The notes under the pieces: generated by a model | Database searches by the model: none | The model's input: the letters and a program-made list of their open reading frames with translations, nothing else | What the model was told of the DNA's origin: nothing | In this document: positions 44,329-54,668 of the stretch, piece after piece | Numbering within the stretch: the stretch's first letter is position 1 | How the letters are laid out: each line of letters starts with the position of its first letter | Made by a program: the position numbers and the translations under genes | From: Frigoribacterium sp. PhB116 | Lineage (GTDB): Bacteria; Actinomycetota; Actinomycetes; Actinomycetales; Microbacteriaceae | NCBI RefSeq assembly: GCF_004364285.1 | Contig: NZ_SOBE01000002.1 | Coordinates: forward strand, 310,001-374,000 | Direction: 5' to 3' | Length of the DNA stretch: 64,000 nt

Positions 44329-44925
44329 ATGCTGAAGCTCGTGACCCATGACATCGAGACTCCCCAGGACGAGGCGCGTGCGTCGACTCCTGACGAGCTC
44401 CTCCTGAGGGTCGCCCAGGCCGATCGAGTGGCCTTCGCCGAGCTGTACGACCAGACCGCACCCCGTGTGATGGGCCTGATCAAGCGCCTCCTGAAGGACC
44501 ACTCGCAGTCCGAGGAAGTCACCCAAGAGGTCTTCCTCGAGATCTGGCAGAACGCCGCTCGCTTCGACACCACCCGGGGCAGCGCCTCGAGCTGGATGTT
44601 GACGATGGCCCACCGCCGGGCCGTCGACCGCGTCCGCGCCTCTCAGGCCGGCCGCGACCGAGACCTCAAGATCGGCGTCCGCGACCTGGAGCCCGGCTAC
44701 GACTCGGTCACCGAGTCGGTCGAGATCCGGATCGAGCACGAACGCGTCGAGCGTGCACTGGGACGACTCACGGAGCTCCAGAGCCAGGCCGTCAGGCTGG
44801 CGTACTACGGCGGCTACAGCCACAGCGAAGTGGCCGCGATGCTGGGGGTGCCGATCGGCACCGTCAAGACGAGACTGCGCGACGGCATGATCCGCCTGCG
44901 CGACGAGATGGGAGTGGCATCGTGA
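44329..44925 (+). CDS. sigK: ECF RNA polymerase sigma factor SigK
   Basis: A 198-residue ECF sigma factor. Region 2 is DRVAFAELYDQTAPRVMGLI through VTQEVFLEIWQNAARFD and SASSWMLTMAHRRAVDRVRA. Region 4 is LQSQAVRLAYYGGYSHSEVA with VPIGTVKTRLRDGMIRLR. ATG 44329 has GAGGTGA 8 bases upstream; GTG 44317 is in frame but lacks a site. The stop overlaps the start of the anti-sigma gene (GTGA), the usual sigK-rskA arrangement. It should direct a small regulon released on membrane or redox stress. Confidence 0.92.
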   Translation: MLKLVTHDIETPQDEARASTPDELLLRVAQADRVAFAELYDQTAPRVMGLIKRLLKDHSQSEEVTQEVFLEIWQNAARFDTTRGSASSWMLTMAHRRAVDRVRASQAGRDRDLKIGVRDLEPGYDSVTESVEIRIEHERVERALGRLTELQSQAVRLAYYGGYSHSEVAAMLGVPIGTVKTRLRDGMIRLRDEMGVAS

Positions 44926-45833
44926 CCTACCGCGACGACTCCACCACCGGGGGCAACCCGCCCCACGACTCGCTCGAGGCGATGTCGGGCGCCTACGCGC
45001 TCGACGCCCTGAGCGACGACGAACGACACGACTTCGAGACTCTGCTGGAGGAGTCCGAGAGCACCAGAAGGGAAGTGACCGAATTGAGAGAGACCGCATT
45101 GCTGCTCGCCCATGCGGCACCGCCCGTGATGCCTTCGGCCGCCCTCCGCGCGAGCATCATGGACGCCATCGTCGGGCTGCCTCAGCTGCCCGCCCAGACC
45201 ACCTCCGACTCTGCCTCGCAGACGTCGGCCGCGACCCAGGTCGCAGGAGGCGCGGGTGACGACCACGAGATCGCCCGCCCCGGCCGCCACGCCGTCCCCG
45301 AGATGGAGCCGAGCGAGTCCGAGACCGCTGCCCGCGTGCTCGAGCCCACCGGCGCCGCCCGAGCCCGCTGGTTCACCCGGCCCGTCGCGATGCTCGGCGT
45401 CGCTGCGGCAGCCGCCGCGCTCTTCTTCGGAGGAGGCGCGCTGCTGTCCGAGGTCACCGGCCCGAGCCAGCAGCAGGAGGCCACCGCCTCCTCGATCGAC
45501 GAGATCTACGCCGCTGGCGACTTCCAGCGGACCGTTGCCGACGTCAGCACCGGCGGCACCGCGACGCTGGTCTGGTCGAACGAGCTCAAGCGCTCGGCGG
45601 TCGTCCTCGACGGCCTCACGTCGCTGCCCGGCGACCAGACGTACGAGCTCTGGTACATCGGCGCCGACGGCGCCGTGCCTGCCGGCACGTTCGACACGGA
45701 CACCGACTCGACGGTCACCAAGGTGCTCAAGGGCGAGATGACGCCCGGCGACACCATCGGCCTGACGGTCGAGCCCGCCGGCGGCTCCGAGCAGCCGACG
45801 AGCGACCCGATCATGGCCGTGCAGAGCGCCTAG
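44922..45833 (+). CDS. rskA: Anti-sigma-K factor
   Basis: A 303-residue single-pass membrane protein. The N-terminal zinc-less anti-sigma domain begins with SLEAMSGAYALDALSDDERH (residues 17-36), an acidic linker reaches about 150, one helix follows (AMLGVAAAAAALFFGGGALL) and the extracytoplasmic RskA domain ends it (LVWSNELKRSAVVLDGLTSL, TYELWYIGADG). It holds SigK inactive until proteolysis. Start overlaps sigK by 4 bases. Confidence 0.93.
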   Translation: MTYRDDSTTGGNPPHDSLEAMSGAYALDALSDDERHDFETLLEESESTRREVTELRETALLLAHAAPPVMPSAALRASIMDAIVGLPQLPAQTTSDSASQTSAATQVAGGAGDDHEIARPGRHAVPEMEPSESETAARVLEPTGAARARWFTRPVAMLGVAAAAAALFFGGGALLSEVTGPSQQQEATASSIDEIYAAGDFQRTVADVSTGGTATLVWSNELKRSAVVLDGLTSLPGDQTYELWYIGADGAVPAGTFDTDTDSTVTKVLKGEMTPGDTIGLTVEPAGGSEQPTSDPIMAVQSA

Positions 45834-45885
45834 CAGCGGCTGCACGACCCGGTCGGGCCCCCCCCGAGGGCCGCGACCCGGCCAC

Positions 45886-45935
45886 ACGACGAAGGAGGCG
45901 GCCCACCAGCAGGTGGGCCGCCTCCTTCGCGTCGT
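45886..45935. terminator. 18-base perfect stem between rskA and pstB
   Basis: CGAAGGAGGCGGCCCACC (45890-45907) and its exact complement (45912-45929) around an AGCA loop, with ACGA/TCGT extending the base after one unpaired position. Serves both converging transcripts. Confidence 0.9.
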
Positions 45936-45995
45936 GCCGGGCCGACGACGACCCGTGGGCCGCACACGACCGTCGGCCGTGCACAGCCTCCGGGC

Positions 45996-46775
45996 TCAGC
46001 CGAAGCGGCCGGAGACGTAGTCCTCGGTCGCCTGGACGCTGGGCTTCGAGAACATCGTGGCGGTGTCGTCGTACTCGATGAGCTTGCCGGGCTTGCCGGT
46101 GCCCGCGATGTTGAAGAAGGCCGTCTTGTCGCTGACGCGGCTGGCCTGCTGCATGTTGTGGGTCACGATGACGATCGTGTACTGCTGCTTGAGCTCCTCG
46201 ATGAGGTCCTCGATGGCGAGCGTCGAGATCGGGTCGAGGGCCGAGCAGGGCTCGTCCATCAGGATCACGTCGGGGGAGACGGCGACGGCGCGTGCGATGC
46301 AGAGGCGCTGCTGCTGGCCGCCCGAGAGGCCCGAGCCGGGCTTGTCCAGGCGGTCCTTGACCTCGTTCCAGAGGTTGGCGCCCTGCAGCGAGCTCTCGAC
46401 CAGGTCGTCCTGCTCGCCCTTGCCCATGCGGCGGTTGTTGAGCTTCACGCCGGCGAGCACGTTGTCGCGGATGCTCATGGTGGGGAACGGGTTCGGGCGC
46501 TGGAACACCATGCCGACCTGACGGCGCACGAGCACCGGGTCGACGCCGGGGCTGTACAGGTCGTTGCCGTCGATCAGCACCTCGCCGTCGACGTACGCCC
46601 CGGGGATGACCTCGTGCATGCGGTTCAGCGTGCGGAGGAACGTCGACTTGCCGCAGCCGGACGGGCCGATGAAGGCCGTGACCGTGCGCGGCTCGATGGT
46701 GATGTTGACGTCCTCGACGGCCTTGAACTTGCTGTAGTAGACGTTGAGGTCCTTGACCTCGATGCGCTTGGACAT
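45996..46775 (-). CDS. pstB: Phosphate ABC transporter ATPase
   Basis: Energises high-affinity phosphate import. A 259-residue ATPase with Walker [11 protein letters not shown]-loop [12 protein letters not shown] (PstB-typical), signature [15 protein letters not shown] and Walker [20 protein letters not shown] precedes the ATG. It is the last gene of pstSCAB, 70 bases after pstA. Confidence 0.97.
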   Translation of the reverse strand: MSKRIEVKDLNVYYSKFKAVEDVNITIEPRTVTAFIGPSGCGKSTFLRTLNRMHEVIPGAYVDGEVLIDGNDLYSPGVDPVLVRRQVGMVFQRPNPFPTMSIRDNVLAGVKLNNRRMGKGEQDDLVESSLQGANLWNEVKDRLDKPGSGLSGGQQQRLCIARAVAVSPDVILMDEPCSALDPISTLAIEDLIEELKQQYTIVIVTHNMQQASRVSDKTAFFNIAGTGKPGKLIEYDDTATMFSKPSVQATEDYVSGRFG

Positions 46776-46845
46776 TCAGGTTCCTTCGGTGAGGTGCGGC
46801 GTCGTACGGGGACGCAGGGGGAAGAGAGGGGGAGGCGCGTGGCCG

Positions 46846-47943
46846 TCAGCGGCCGAGCTTGGGGGCGAAGAGGCGCGCGATGAGGCGGGCCAGCAGGTTC
46901 AGCGCCATGACGATGAGGATCAGCGTCAGGGCCGAGGTCCACGCCCGGTCGATGTAGGCGGCCGCGTCGGTGCCCTGGCTCACGTACGAGCTGTAGGCGA
47001 AGACCGGCAGCGACTGCATGCGGCCGTCGAACAGGTCGTAGTTCATGCTCGCGGTGAAGCCGGCGGTGATCAGCAGCGGGGCCGTCTCGCCGATGACGCG
47101 GGCGATCGAGAGCATGACGCCGGTGGTGATGCCCGCGATGGAGGTGGGGAGCACGACCTTGAGGATCGTCAGCCACTTCGGCACGCCGAGCGCGTAGGCG
47201 GCCTCGCGCAGCTCGTTCGGGACGAGCTTGAGCATCTCCTCGGTGCTGCGGACGACGACGGGGATCATCAGCACGGCCAGGGCCACGGAGCCGGCGGCGC
47301 CCATGCGGACGCCCTCGCCGAAGAAGATCACGAACAGGGCGTAGGCGAACAGGCCGGCGACGATCGACGGGATGCCCGTCATGACGTCGACGAAGAACGT
47401 GATCGCGCGGGCCAGGCGGCCACGGCCGTACTCGACGAGGTAGATGGCCGTGAGCAGGCCGATCGGCACCGAGATCACGGCGGCGAGGGCGGTGATCAGC
47501 AGGGTGCCGGTGAGGGCGTGGAGACCGCCGCCGCCCGCGCCGACCACGTTGCGCATCGACATGGCGAAGAAGTCGCCGTCGAAGCGCGCGGCGCCGCTCG
47601 TCACCACGGTGAAGAGGACGGAGACGAGCGGGATCAGGGCGAGGATGAACGCGGCGCTGACCAGGGTCGTGACGACGCGGTCCTTGGCGCGGCGGATGCC
47701 CTCGACCTGCATCGAGATGACGAAGACGAGCGCGGCGTAGAGGATCGTGCCGAGCACGATCGCAGCGACCCAGTTGAACGTCTCCGTGACGCCGCCGGCC
47801 TGCAGGAGGCCGAAGACGACGAGCATGATCGCCCAGCTGCCGGCGAGGATGACCAGGGGCGAGGCCTTGGGCAGGCGTCCCGTGGTGAGGGTGTTGACGG
47901 TGCGGCTGGCCGTGCGGGGACGGTCCTGGGTGGTCGTGGCCAT
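46846..47943 (-). CDS. pstA: Phosphate ABC transporter permease
   Basis: A 365-residue permease, longer than usual because of an N-terminal part with three extra helices (residues 28-110). The core has six helices and the PstA motifs GIPSIVAGLFAYALFVIFFG and ELREAAYALGVPKWLTILKV (EAA loop). The start overlaps the pstC stop (TGATG). Confidence 0.95.
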   Translation of the reverse strand: MATTTQDRPRTASRTVNTLTTGRLPKASPLVILAGSWAIMLVVFGLLQAGGVTETFNWVAAIVLGTILYAALVFVISMQVEGIRRAKDRVVTTLVSAAFILALIPLVSVLFTVVTSGAARFDGDFFAMSMRNVVGAGGGGLHALTGTLLITALAAVISVPIGLLTAIYLVEYGRGRLARAITFFVDVMTGIPSIVAGLFAYALFVIFFGEGVRMGAAGSVALAVLMIPVVVRSTEEMLKLVPNELREAAYALGVPKWLTILKVVLPTSIAGITTGVMLSIARVIGETAPLLITAGFTASMNYDLFDGRMQSLPVFAYSSYVSQGTDAAAYIDRAWTSALTLILIVMALNLLARLIARLFAPKLGR

Positions 47944-48905
47944 CAGTTCGCTCCGGAGAAGGCCTTGCGGCGGTTGATGACGATGCGGGCGATCGAGTTG
48001 ACGACCAGCGTGATGACGAACAGGACGAGTCCGGTCGCGATCAGGGTGTTGATGCCGATGTCGTGCGCCTCGGGGAACCTCAGGGCGATGTTCGCGGCGA
48101 TGGTCGACGAGTTCGTCGAGGTGAGGATCGCCGGGTTGATCACGAGCGCCGGCGAGAGGACGAGCGCGACGGCCATGGTCTCGCCGAGGGCCCGGCCGAG
48201 GCCGAGCATCGAGGCCGAGATGATGCCGGGGCGGCCGAAGGGCAGGACCGCCACCTGGATCATCTCCCAGCGGGTCGCGCCCAGCGCGAGGGCCGCCTCC
48301 TCGTGCAGGGTCGGCGTCTGCAGGAACACCTCGCGGCTCAGCGCGGTGATGATCGGGAGGATCATCACGGCGAGCACGATGGAGGCGGTGAGCAGCGTGC
48401 GGCCGGTGCCCGACACGGGACCGGCGAACAGCGGGAACCAGCCGAGGTGGTCGGCCATCCACGCGTAGACGGGCTGCACGGCGGGGGCGAGGACGATGCT
48501 GCCCCACAGGCCGAAGACGACCGACGGCACGGCGGCCAGCAGGTCGATGACGTAGCCGAGCCCCGCGGCGAGGCGGCGCGGGGCGTAGTGCGAGATGAAG
48601 AGCGCGATGCCGATGGCGACGGGGAGGGCCATGACGAGCGCGAGCGCAGCGGCGTAGACCGTGCCGAAGGCGAGCGGCCCGACGTACTGCCAGAACGAGT
48701 CGGGGAAGCCCGACAGCGAGATGTCGGCCGGGTCGGCGATCACGGCGGGGATGCTCTGTGCGACCAGGAAGATCGCGACGGCGGCGAGGATGGCGAGGAT
48801 CAGGCCGCCGGCGACGACGGTGCTGCCCGAGAAGACCCGGTCTGCGGGGCTACGCGGCGCACGAGGTGCTGTGACCTTCGTGGCGGACGATGCGGGGGCG
48901 GTCAT
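47943..48905 (-). CDS. pstC: Phosphate ABC transporter permease
   Basis: A 320-residue permease with six helices. Blocks AAVPSVVFGLWGSIVLAP and EEAALALGATRWEMIQVAVL (EAA loop) and the LGRALGETMAVALVLSP segment are typical of PstC. It forms the channel with PstA. It follows pstS after a hairpin-bearing 148-base gap. Confidence 0.96.
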   Translation of the reverse strand: MTAPASSATKVTAPRAPRSPADRVFSGSTVVAGGLILAILAAVAIFLVAQSIPAVIADPADISLSGFPDSFWQYVGPLAFGTVYAAALALVMALPVAIGIALFISHYAPRRLAAGLGYVIDLLAAVPSVVFGLWGSIVLAPAVQPVYAWMADHLGWFPLFAGPVSGTGRTLLTASIVLAVMILPIITALSREVFLQTPTLHEEAALALGATRWEMIQVAVLPFGRPGIISASMLGLGRALGETMAVALVLSPALVINPAILTSTNSSTIAANIALRFPEAHDIGINTLIATGLVLFVITLVVNSIARIVINRRKAFSGAN

Positions 48906-49006
48906 CGGACGAGGTCCTCCGGGTGGGTGATCGGTGCTCGGGTGGCGGTGCTGGTGCTGCCGGTGTCGCGGATGGTGCTGCGGTGCGGTGCCCCTGTCAG
49001 GGCGAC

Positions 49007-49039
49007 GGCCCGGGACCGCACGGCGTGCGGTCCCGGGCC
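49007..49039 (-). terminator. 15-base perfect hairpin between pstS and pstC
   Basis: GGCCCGGGACCGCAC (49007-49021) and its complement (49025-49039) with a 3-base loop, 14 bases past the pstS stop on the minus strand. A partial terminator or mRNA stabiliser here would let binding protein exceed permease, common in solute-importer operons. Confidence 0.75.
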
Positions 49040-49053
49040 CGGTGTGGCGGGTG

Positions 49054-50151
49054 CTACTTGATGAGCGCGATCGCGTCGGCGACCTGGCCCGAGAGGGTGC
49101 TCGAGATGGGAGCCGAGCCGGCGGCGTCGGCCGCGACCTGCTGGCCCTCGTCGCTGGAGACGTACTCGAAGTACGACTTCACGAGCTCGCCCTGGGCGGC
49201 GTCCTCGTACGACTCGCAGCCGATGAGGTAGCTGACGAGGACGAGGGGGTAGACGCCGTCGGCGGTCGAGGTGCGGTCGAGCTCGATGGCGATGTCGCCC
49301 TCGCTGCGGCCTTCCTCTTCAGGGGACTCGTCGACGATGGCGGCGGCGGCCTCGGCCGAGTACTCGACGAACTCCTCGCCGACCTTGATCTTCGCGACGC
49401 CCAGGTCGCCGGCGCGCGAGGCGTCCGCGTAGCCGATGGTGCCGGTGCCGTTGGTCACCGCGTCGATGACGCCCGAGGTGCCGGAGGCGCCCTCGCCGCC
49501 CTCGAGGGGCCAGACGCCGTCGGGCTCCGACGACCAGACGTCGGGGCTGTTGGCGTTCAGGTACTCGGTGAAGTTCTCGGTGGTGCCCGAGTCGTCCGAG
49601 CGGTGCACGGCCGTGATGGGCGTGCTGGGCAGGTCGGCGTCGGGGTTGTCGGCCTTGATCTCGGCCGCGTCCCAGGTGGTGATCGCGCCGCTGAAGATGC
49701 CGGCGATGGTGGCGGGGGAGAGGTTGAGCTCGTCGACGCCGTCGAGGTTGAAGACGACCGCGATGGGCGAGACGTAGACGGGCAGCTCGACGATGCCGGT
49801 GTCGGGGGTGCAGCCCGCGAAGGTGCTCGACGAGATCTCGTCGGTCTTGAACGCGCGGTCCGAGCCGGCGAAGGCCGCGGCGCCGGAGATGAAGCTCTCA
49901 CGGCCGCCGCCGGAGCCCTGCGGGTCGTAGTTGACGGTCACGTCGGGGTTGGCGGTCTGGAAGCCGGCGACCCAGGCCTCCTGGGCTGCCTGCTGCGACG
50001 AGGCGCCGATGCCGGCGATCGTGCCGGAGAGGTCGGAGGAGGCGCCCTCGGCCGAGGTGCCGGAGCCGCCCTCGTTGGAGGCGCAGGACGCGAGGAGCAT
50101 GGTGCCGACCGCGGCGATCGCCACGATGCTGCCGGTGCGCTTGAAGTTCAC
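49054..50151 (-). CDS. pstS: Phosphate-binding lipoprotein
   Basis: A 365-residue lipoprotein (lipobox LASC, Cys23) that captures phosphate outside the membrane. PstS blocks are GIGASSQQAAQEAWVAGFQ, VNYDPQGSGGGRESFISGAA, FAGSDRAFK and HRSDDSGTTENFTEYLN, whose Ser/Thr/Asp ligands coordinate phosphate. The GTG start has AAGGAAC upstream. It is the first gene of the operon, preceded by PHO boxes. Confidence 0.96.
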   Translation of the reverse strand: MNFKRTGSIVAIAAVGTMLLASCASNEGGSGTSAEGASSDLSGTIAGIGASSQQAAQEAWVAGFQTANPDVTVNYDPQGSGGGRESFISGAAAFAGSDRAFKTDEISSSTFAGCTPDTGIVELPVYVSPIAVVFNLDGVDELNLSPATIAGIFSGAITTWDAAEIKADNPDADLPSTPITAVHRSDDSGTTENFTEYLNANSPDVWSSEPDGVWPLEGGEGASGTSGVIDAVTNGTGTIGYADASRAGDLGVAKIKVGEEFVEYSAEAAAAIVDESPEEEGRSEGDIAIELDRTSTADGVYPLVLVSYLIGCESYEDAAQGELVKSYFEYVSSDEGQQVAADAAGSAPISSTLSGQVADAIALIK

Positions 50152-50216
50152 AGAGGTTCCTTTTCGGGATGTAGTGCTGTGGGGTGCTGGGGGGCCGGTG
50201 CTGGCCCGTTGCGAGA

Positions 50217-50270
50217 CGCTACGTCGGGCGGTTAACCACGGTCGTCTGCGATGGTGAACGGGAGGTTAAC
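50217..50270 (-). promoter_or_regulatory. PHO box and promoter of pstSCAB
   Basis: On the minus strand two contiguous 11-base direct repeats read GTTAACCTCCC (50270-50260) and GTTCACCATCG (50259-50249), the actinomycete PhoP-box pattern. A further GTTAACCGCCC lies at 50236-50226. A TAGCGT -10 (50222-50217) is correctly placed downstream. Phosphate starvation induction through PhoP is inferred. Confidence 0.8.
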
Positions 50271-50369
50271 GCGGGGGGAACATCGGCCGGGCGTGCCCGC
50301 AGGCACGGTGCCGCAGGGCCAGGATCACCCGCCGAGCCCACCCGTCGCGCCGACACGGCCCGACACGGC

Positions 50370-50400
50370 TCGCGCCCCGGGGCAGTGCCACGGGGCGCGA
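50370..50400 (-). terminator. Hairpin after the ppk-mutT1 operon
   Basis: TCGCGCCCCG (50370-50379) pairs with CGGGGCGCGA (50391-50400) around an 11-base loop, 25 bases past the Nudix gene stop. Confidence 0.65.
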
Positions 50401-50424
50401 TGGTCGAACGGTCGGCGGTCGGCC

Positions 50425-51369
50425 TCAGAGCACGGGGCCGTGCGTCTCGACGGCGACGAGCGCGGCATCGGAGCACGACACGTGCAACACGGTGTACTCG
50501 CCGGGGCTCAGCGAGGAGGCGCGGCGCAGGTCGAGCCGGTGGCCCCCGACCGTCCCCGCGGCGATCTGGCGCACGATCTCGGGCAGCACCGGGGCGTGCG
50601 TGCAGAACACGGCCGGCACCCGCTTCTTCAGGCGCTTCGCGACGACGCCGGTCACGTCGTCGTCGTGGCGGTCGAACGCGTCCTGGCTGATCGAGTCGCT
50701 CTGCTTGACCCCGACGCGCGTCAGCGCCGAGACCGGCTCGAGCGTCGCGAGGCAGCGGGCGGCCGTGCTGCTGATCAGCCGCTGCGGGGCCCACGCGGCG
50801 ATGCCGGGTGCGATCGACTTCGCCTGGCGGCGGCCCTGGGGCAGCAGGGGTCGGGTGGCGTCCGAGCCGCTCCAGTCGCCGGGGGACGTCGTCTTCGCGT
50901 GCCGCAGGGCCACGAGGGCGAAGGTGCGGGCGGCGCCCGAGGCGACGCGGTCGGCGAACCGGTCGAGCACCTCCGCGTCCCGTTCGTAGGTCAGCTTGGC
51001 GCGCGCCTTCTCGATCGAGACCCACTCGATCGCGGCGACCTCGCTGTTGGGCGTGAAGCGACCGGCCTCGGCGAACGCCTCGTCGGTGACCTCGGCCGCC
51101 CAGTAGTGCACGATCTTGTCCCGACCGCCGGGCATGACGTACTCGGCGGTGCCGAGCGGGGCCCCGAGGGCGACGCGGTAGCCCGTCTCCTCCCGGATCT
51201 CGCGGACGGCCGTCTGCGGCGTCGACTCGCCGGGGTCGACCTTGCCCTTGGGCAGCGAGACGTCGCCGTGGTGCTCGCGGTGGATGAGCAGCACGCGCGC
51301 CTTGCCGTCGACGAGGCGGAAGCAGACCGCGCCGGCGGCGACGATCGTCGTGGGGGCGACCGTGCTCAC
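50425..51369 (-). CDS. Nudix hydrolase fused to a histidine phosphatase domain (MutT1-like)
   Basis: A 314-residue two-domain enzyme. Residues 1-140 are Nudix ([18 protein letters not shown], the GX5EX7REUXEE core). Residues 150-314 are a SixA/RHG-type phosphatase ([16 protein letters not shown], final His in [11 protein letters not shown]). Mycobacterial MutT1 of this layout cleans 8-oxo-GTP/dGTP and hydrolyses diadenosine polyphosphates; that role is inferred. GTG 51369 overlaps the ppk stop by 4 bases, linking it to polyphosphate metabolism. Confidence 0.9.
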   Translation of the reverse strand: MSTVAPTTIVAAGAVCFRLVDGKARVLLIHREHHGDVSLPKGKVDPGESTPQTAVREIREETGYRVALGAPLGTAEYVMPGGRDKIVHYWAAEVTDEAFAEAGRFTPNSEVAAIEWVSIEKARAKLTYERDAEVLDRFADRVASGAARTFALVALRHAKTTSPGDWSGSDATRPLLPQGRRQAKSIAPGIAAWAPQRLISSTAARCLATLEPVSALTRVGVKQSDSISQDAFDRHDDDVTGVVAKRLKKRVPAVFCTHAPVLPEIVRQIAAGTVGGHRLDLRRASSLSPGEYTVLHVSCSDAALVAVETHGPVL

Positions 51370-53534
51370 CGGCTGGCCCGGCGGCGCTGCGTGATCTGCT
51401 TCATCAGCACGTTCTGCATGTCGGCGAGCGGCGCGTCCGACGCGTCACGCGCGTGGCGCGTCCAGGTGCCGTCGCTCTCGAGCCACCACGACGCCGTCTC
51501 GTCGGACATCGCACGGTCGAAGAGCTCGGAGACCTGGTCGAGGTGGTCCTGTTGCGTGAGGCGCACGAGCGCCTCGATGCGGCGGTCGAGGTTGCGGTGC
51601 ATCATGTCGGCGCTGCCGATGAAGACCTGGGGGTCGCCGTCGTTCGCGAACCAGAACAGGCGCGAGTGCTCCAGGTAGCGGCCGAGCACCGACCGCACGC
51701 GGATCGTGTCGCTGAGGCCCGGCTGGCCCGGCTTGATGGTGCAGATGCCCCGCACCCAGACGTCGACGGGCACGCCGGCCTGGCTGGCCTTGTAGAGCGC
51801 GTCGATGATCTGCTCGTCGACGATCGAGTTGATCTTGATCTTGATGCCCGAGGGGCGACCGGCCTGCGCGGCCTCGATCTCGCCCTGGATCTGCTTGAGC
51901 AGCCCGCGGCGCAGGTAGCGCGGCGCGACGAGGAGGCGCTTGAACTTCTTCTCGATCGCGTAGCCCGACAGCTCGTTGAACAGGCGCGTCAGGTCTTTGC
52001 CGACCTGGTCGTCGGCGGTGAAGAGGCCCATGTCCTCGTAGATGCGGCTCGTCTTCGGGTTGTAGTTGCCCGTGCCGATGTGCGTGTAGTGCCGCAGCCG
52101 GCCCTTCTCCTGGCGGATCACGAGCGCGAGCTTGCAGTGGGTCTTGAGCCCGACCAGGCCGTAGACGACGTGCACGCCGGCCTTCTCGAGCTTCCGGGCC
52201 CAGGTGATGTTGTTCTGCTCGTCGAAGCGCGCCTTGACCTCCACGAGGGCGAGCACCTGCTTGCCCGACTCGGCGGCGTCGATGAGAGCCTCGATGATGG
52301 GGCTGTCGCCGCTCGTGCGGTAGAGCGTCTGCTTGATGGCGAGGACGTTGGGGTCGGCCGCCGCTTGCTCGAGGAACGCCTGCACGCTCGTCGCGAACGA
52401 CTCGTACGGGTGGTGCACGAGGATGTCCTGCCGGGCGATGCTGGCGAACATGTCGGGCTTCATGTTCGGCTCGGTCGGCTGCAGCTGCAGCGCCGTCTGG
52501 GGCAGGTGCTTCGGGTACTTCAGGTCGGAGCGCGGCATCTTCGTGATCTCGAAGAGGCCGGCGAGGTCGAGGGGGGCCGGCAGCCGGTAGACCTCTTGGT
52601 CGGTGACGTCGAGCTCACGGACGAGCAGCTCGAGCGTGACCGGGTCCATGTCGTCGGTGATCTCGAGGCGGATGGGCGGGCCGAAGCGCCGACGCAGCAG
52701 CTCGCGCTCGAGCGCCTGGATCAGGTTCTCCGACTCGTCCTCGTCGACCTCGACGTCCTCGTTGCGGGTGACGCGGAACACGTGGTGCTCGACGACCTCC
52801 ATGCCCGGGAACAGGTCTTGCAGGTGATTGGCGATCAGGTCTTCCAGGGGGATGAACCGCACGCGCCCGCTGTCGTTGTCGGGCAGCTGCACGAAGCGCG
52901 GCAGCATCTGCGGCACCTTGAGGCGCGCGAACTCCTGGCGCATCGTCTTCGGGTTGCGGACGCGCACCGAGAGATTGAGCGACAAGCCCGAGATGTAGGG
53001 GAACGGGTGCGCAGGGTCGACGGCGAGCGGCATCAGCACGGGGAAGATCTGCTCGGTGAAGATCTCGCGCATCCGGACGCGGTCGGCCTCCTCGAGGTCG
53101 GACCACTTCTCGATGTGGATGCCCGCGTCGTCGAGGTCGGGCTTGACCAGGTCGAGGAACGCCCGGGCGTGCCTCTCCTGCAGGTCGTGCGCCTTGGCGT
53201 TGATGTCGGCGAGCACCTCGTTCGGGCCGCGGCCGACGTTCGTCGGCACCGCGAGCCCGGTGGCGATGCGCCGCTTCAGGCCGGCGACGCGGACCATGAA
53301 GAACTCGTCGAGGTTGCTCGCGAAGATCGCGAGGAAGTTCGCGCGCTCGAGCAACGGCGTCGTCGGGTCCTCGGCGAGCTCGAGCACGCGCTGGTTGAAC
53401 GCCAGCCAGCTGAGCTCTCGGTCGAGGTACCGCTCGGCGGGGAGGGTGCCGTCCTCGAAGCTGACGATCTCGTCGAAGTCGTCGAGGAAATCGGGGGTGA
53501 CGCCGGCGCCGTCGACGCGTGGTTCGCTGTCCAT
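51366..53534 (-). CDS. ppk: Polyphosphate kinase 1
   Basis: Makes polyphosphate from ATP. At 722 residues it has standard length. Blocks: [20 protein letters not shown] at the N-terminus, [16 protein letters not shown], the phospho-histidine region [20 protein letters not shown] and the second active segment [16 protein letters not shown]. It lies next to the pst importer, so phosphate capture and storage are adjacent, though in separate transcripts. ATG 53534 follows a short leader without a clear ribosome site. Confidence 0.97.
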   Translation of the reverse strand: MDSEPRVDGAGVTPDFLDDFDEIVSFEDGTLPAERYLDRELSWLAFNQRVLELAEDPTTPLLERANFLAIFASNLDEFFMVRVAGLKRRIATGLAVPTNVGRGPNEVLADINAKAHDLQERHARAFLDLVKPDLDDAGIHIEKWSDLEEADRVRMREIFTEQIFPVLMPLAVDPAHPFPYISGLSLNLSVRVRNPKTMRQEFARLKVPQMLPRFVQLPDNDSGRVRFIPLEDLIANHLQDLFPGMEVVEHHVFRVTRNEDVEVDEDESENLIQALERELLRRRFGPPIRLEITDDMDPVTLELLVRELDVTDQEVYRLPAPLDLAGLFEITKMPRSDLKYPKHLPQTALQLQPTEPNMKPDMFASIARQDILVHHPYESFATSVQAFLEQAAADPNVLAIKQTLYRTSGDSPIIEALIDAAESGKQVLALVEVKARFDEQNNITWARKLEKAGVHVVYGLVGLKTHCKLALVIRQEKGRLRHYTHIGTGNYNPKTSRIYEDMGLFTADDQVGKDLTRLFNELSGYAIEKKFKRLLVAPRYLRRGLLKQIQGEIEAAQAGRPSGIKIKINSIVDEQIIDALYKASQAGVPVDVWVRGICTIKPGQPGLSDTIRVRSVLGRYLEHSRLFWFANDGDPQVFIGSADMMHRNLDRRIEALVRLTQQDHLDQVSELFDRAMSDETASWWLESDGTWTRHARDASDAPLADMQNVLMKQITQRRRASR

Positions 53535-53671
53535 CGCACCATCGTGCCACCCCTGGTGGCCGCCGACGTCCCCGCCACGTGAACGGCTGGTGACGAGGCC
53601 CGGCCCGGCGGCTGTGGAGGAGGCACGAAGGCAGCGCGTACGAAGCACGGAAGAGGCGCGACGGAGGCGCC

Positions 53672-54634
53672 TCAGGCGGTCGCGAGGGCCTCGCCGACCG
53701 GTGCGCGCCTCCTGCGCCCGCCCGCCAGCACGAGGGCGGAGCCGGCGCCGCTGAGCACGAACCCCGCGAGGGTCCACGCCGTGAGCGGCTCGCCGAGCAG
53801 CAGGGCGCCGGACGCCGCGGTGGTCGGCGCGACCAGGAACAGCAGCGCGTTCAGGGCGGTCACGCCCAGCCGGCGCAGCAGCCACCAGTAGAGCCCGTAC
53901 GCGGCGAGCGTCGGCACCAGCGCCGACAGCACGGTGGCGACCCAGAACGAGAACGACGGAGGCGGCACGAGCGTCCCGGTCGCGGCCGCGAGCACCACGA
54001 GCGCCGCGGCCGTCACGCTCACGTGCACCGTCAGCGTCGTGAGCACCGGCAGCTCTGCCGCACCGCGTCGCTCGACGAGCGTGCCGGCGATCAAGCTCGC
54101 CATGGCCAGCGCCGGGAACGCCCAGGCCCAGGCCGGCGCGTCCGAGTCGCCGAGCTGCGACCCGACGACGAGCGCGACGCCGACCGCACCGACGCCGAGC
54201 CCGGCCCACTGCGCGCCGCGCACCCGCAGCCCGAGCAGCGGGCCGACGAGGGTGGCGACGACGAGCGGCTGCACCGCGTCGACCAGGGCCGTGCTGCCGG
54301 TCGCCACCCCGGCGCCGACCGCCGCGTAGACGAAGACGACGTAGCCGAACTGCGCGAGCAGCCCGATCACGGCCTGTCGCCGCAGCTCGACGACGGGGAC
54401 CCCGCGCAGTCGTCCGCGGGCGGCGGCGGCCGCGACGAGCAGCACCGCGAGCGGCAGGAACCGCCAGAGCAGCAGCGTCGTCGCGGGCGCGTCGACGGTC
54501 GCGACGGCCGCGATCGTGAAGCCCGAGCTCCAGGCGAGGACGAACGCGGCGGCGGCGAGCACCGTGACGACGCCCGGCACGCGGCCCGACCGACCGTTCG
54601 CGCGGTCGGCGAGTACACCGATCTGTTTAGTCAT
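53672..54634 (-). CDS. EamA/DMT family exporter
   Basis: A 320-residue protein with ten hydrophobic helices in two EamA repeats ([20 protein letters not shown] opening; second repeat from about residue 175, ending [20 protein letters not shown]). Members export metabolites or drugs; the substrate is unknown. It is divergent from a TetR gene with a shared palindrome. The ATG 54634 lies 7 bases from a TATAGT hexamer, implying a leaderless mRNA. Confidence 0.88.
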   Translation of the reverse strand: MTKQIGVLADRANGRSGRVPGVVTVLAAAAFVLAWSSGFTIAAVATVDAPATTLLLWRFLPLAVLLVAAAAARGRLRGVPVVELRRQAVIGLLAQFGYVVFVYAAVGAGVATGSTALVDAVQPLVVATLVGPLLGLRVRGAQWAGLGVGAVGVALVVGSQLGDSDAPAWAWAFPALAMASLIAGTLVERRGAAELPVLTTLTVHVSVTAAALVVLAAATGTLVPPPSFSFWVATVLSALVPTLAAYGLYWWLLRRLGVTALNALLFLVAPTTAASGALLLGEPLTAWTLAGFVLSGAGSALVLAGGRRRRAPVGEALATA

Positions 54635-54640
54635 GCCGCT

Positions 54641-54662
54641 GACTATACAGGTGGGTATAGTC
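54641..54662. promoter_or_regulatory. TetR operator containing both -10 elements
   Basis: GACTATAC and GTATAGTC are perfect 8-base arms with a 6-base spacer. Each arm contains a TATAGT -10 hexamer, one per strand, each ending 7 bases before its gene's ATG (54634 minus, 54669 plus). A single TetR dimer would block both promoters. Confidence 0.8.
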
Positions 54663-54668
54663 GAGGAC

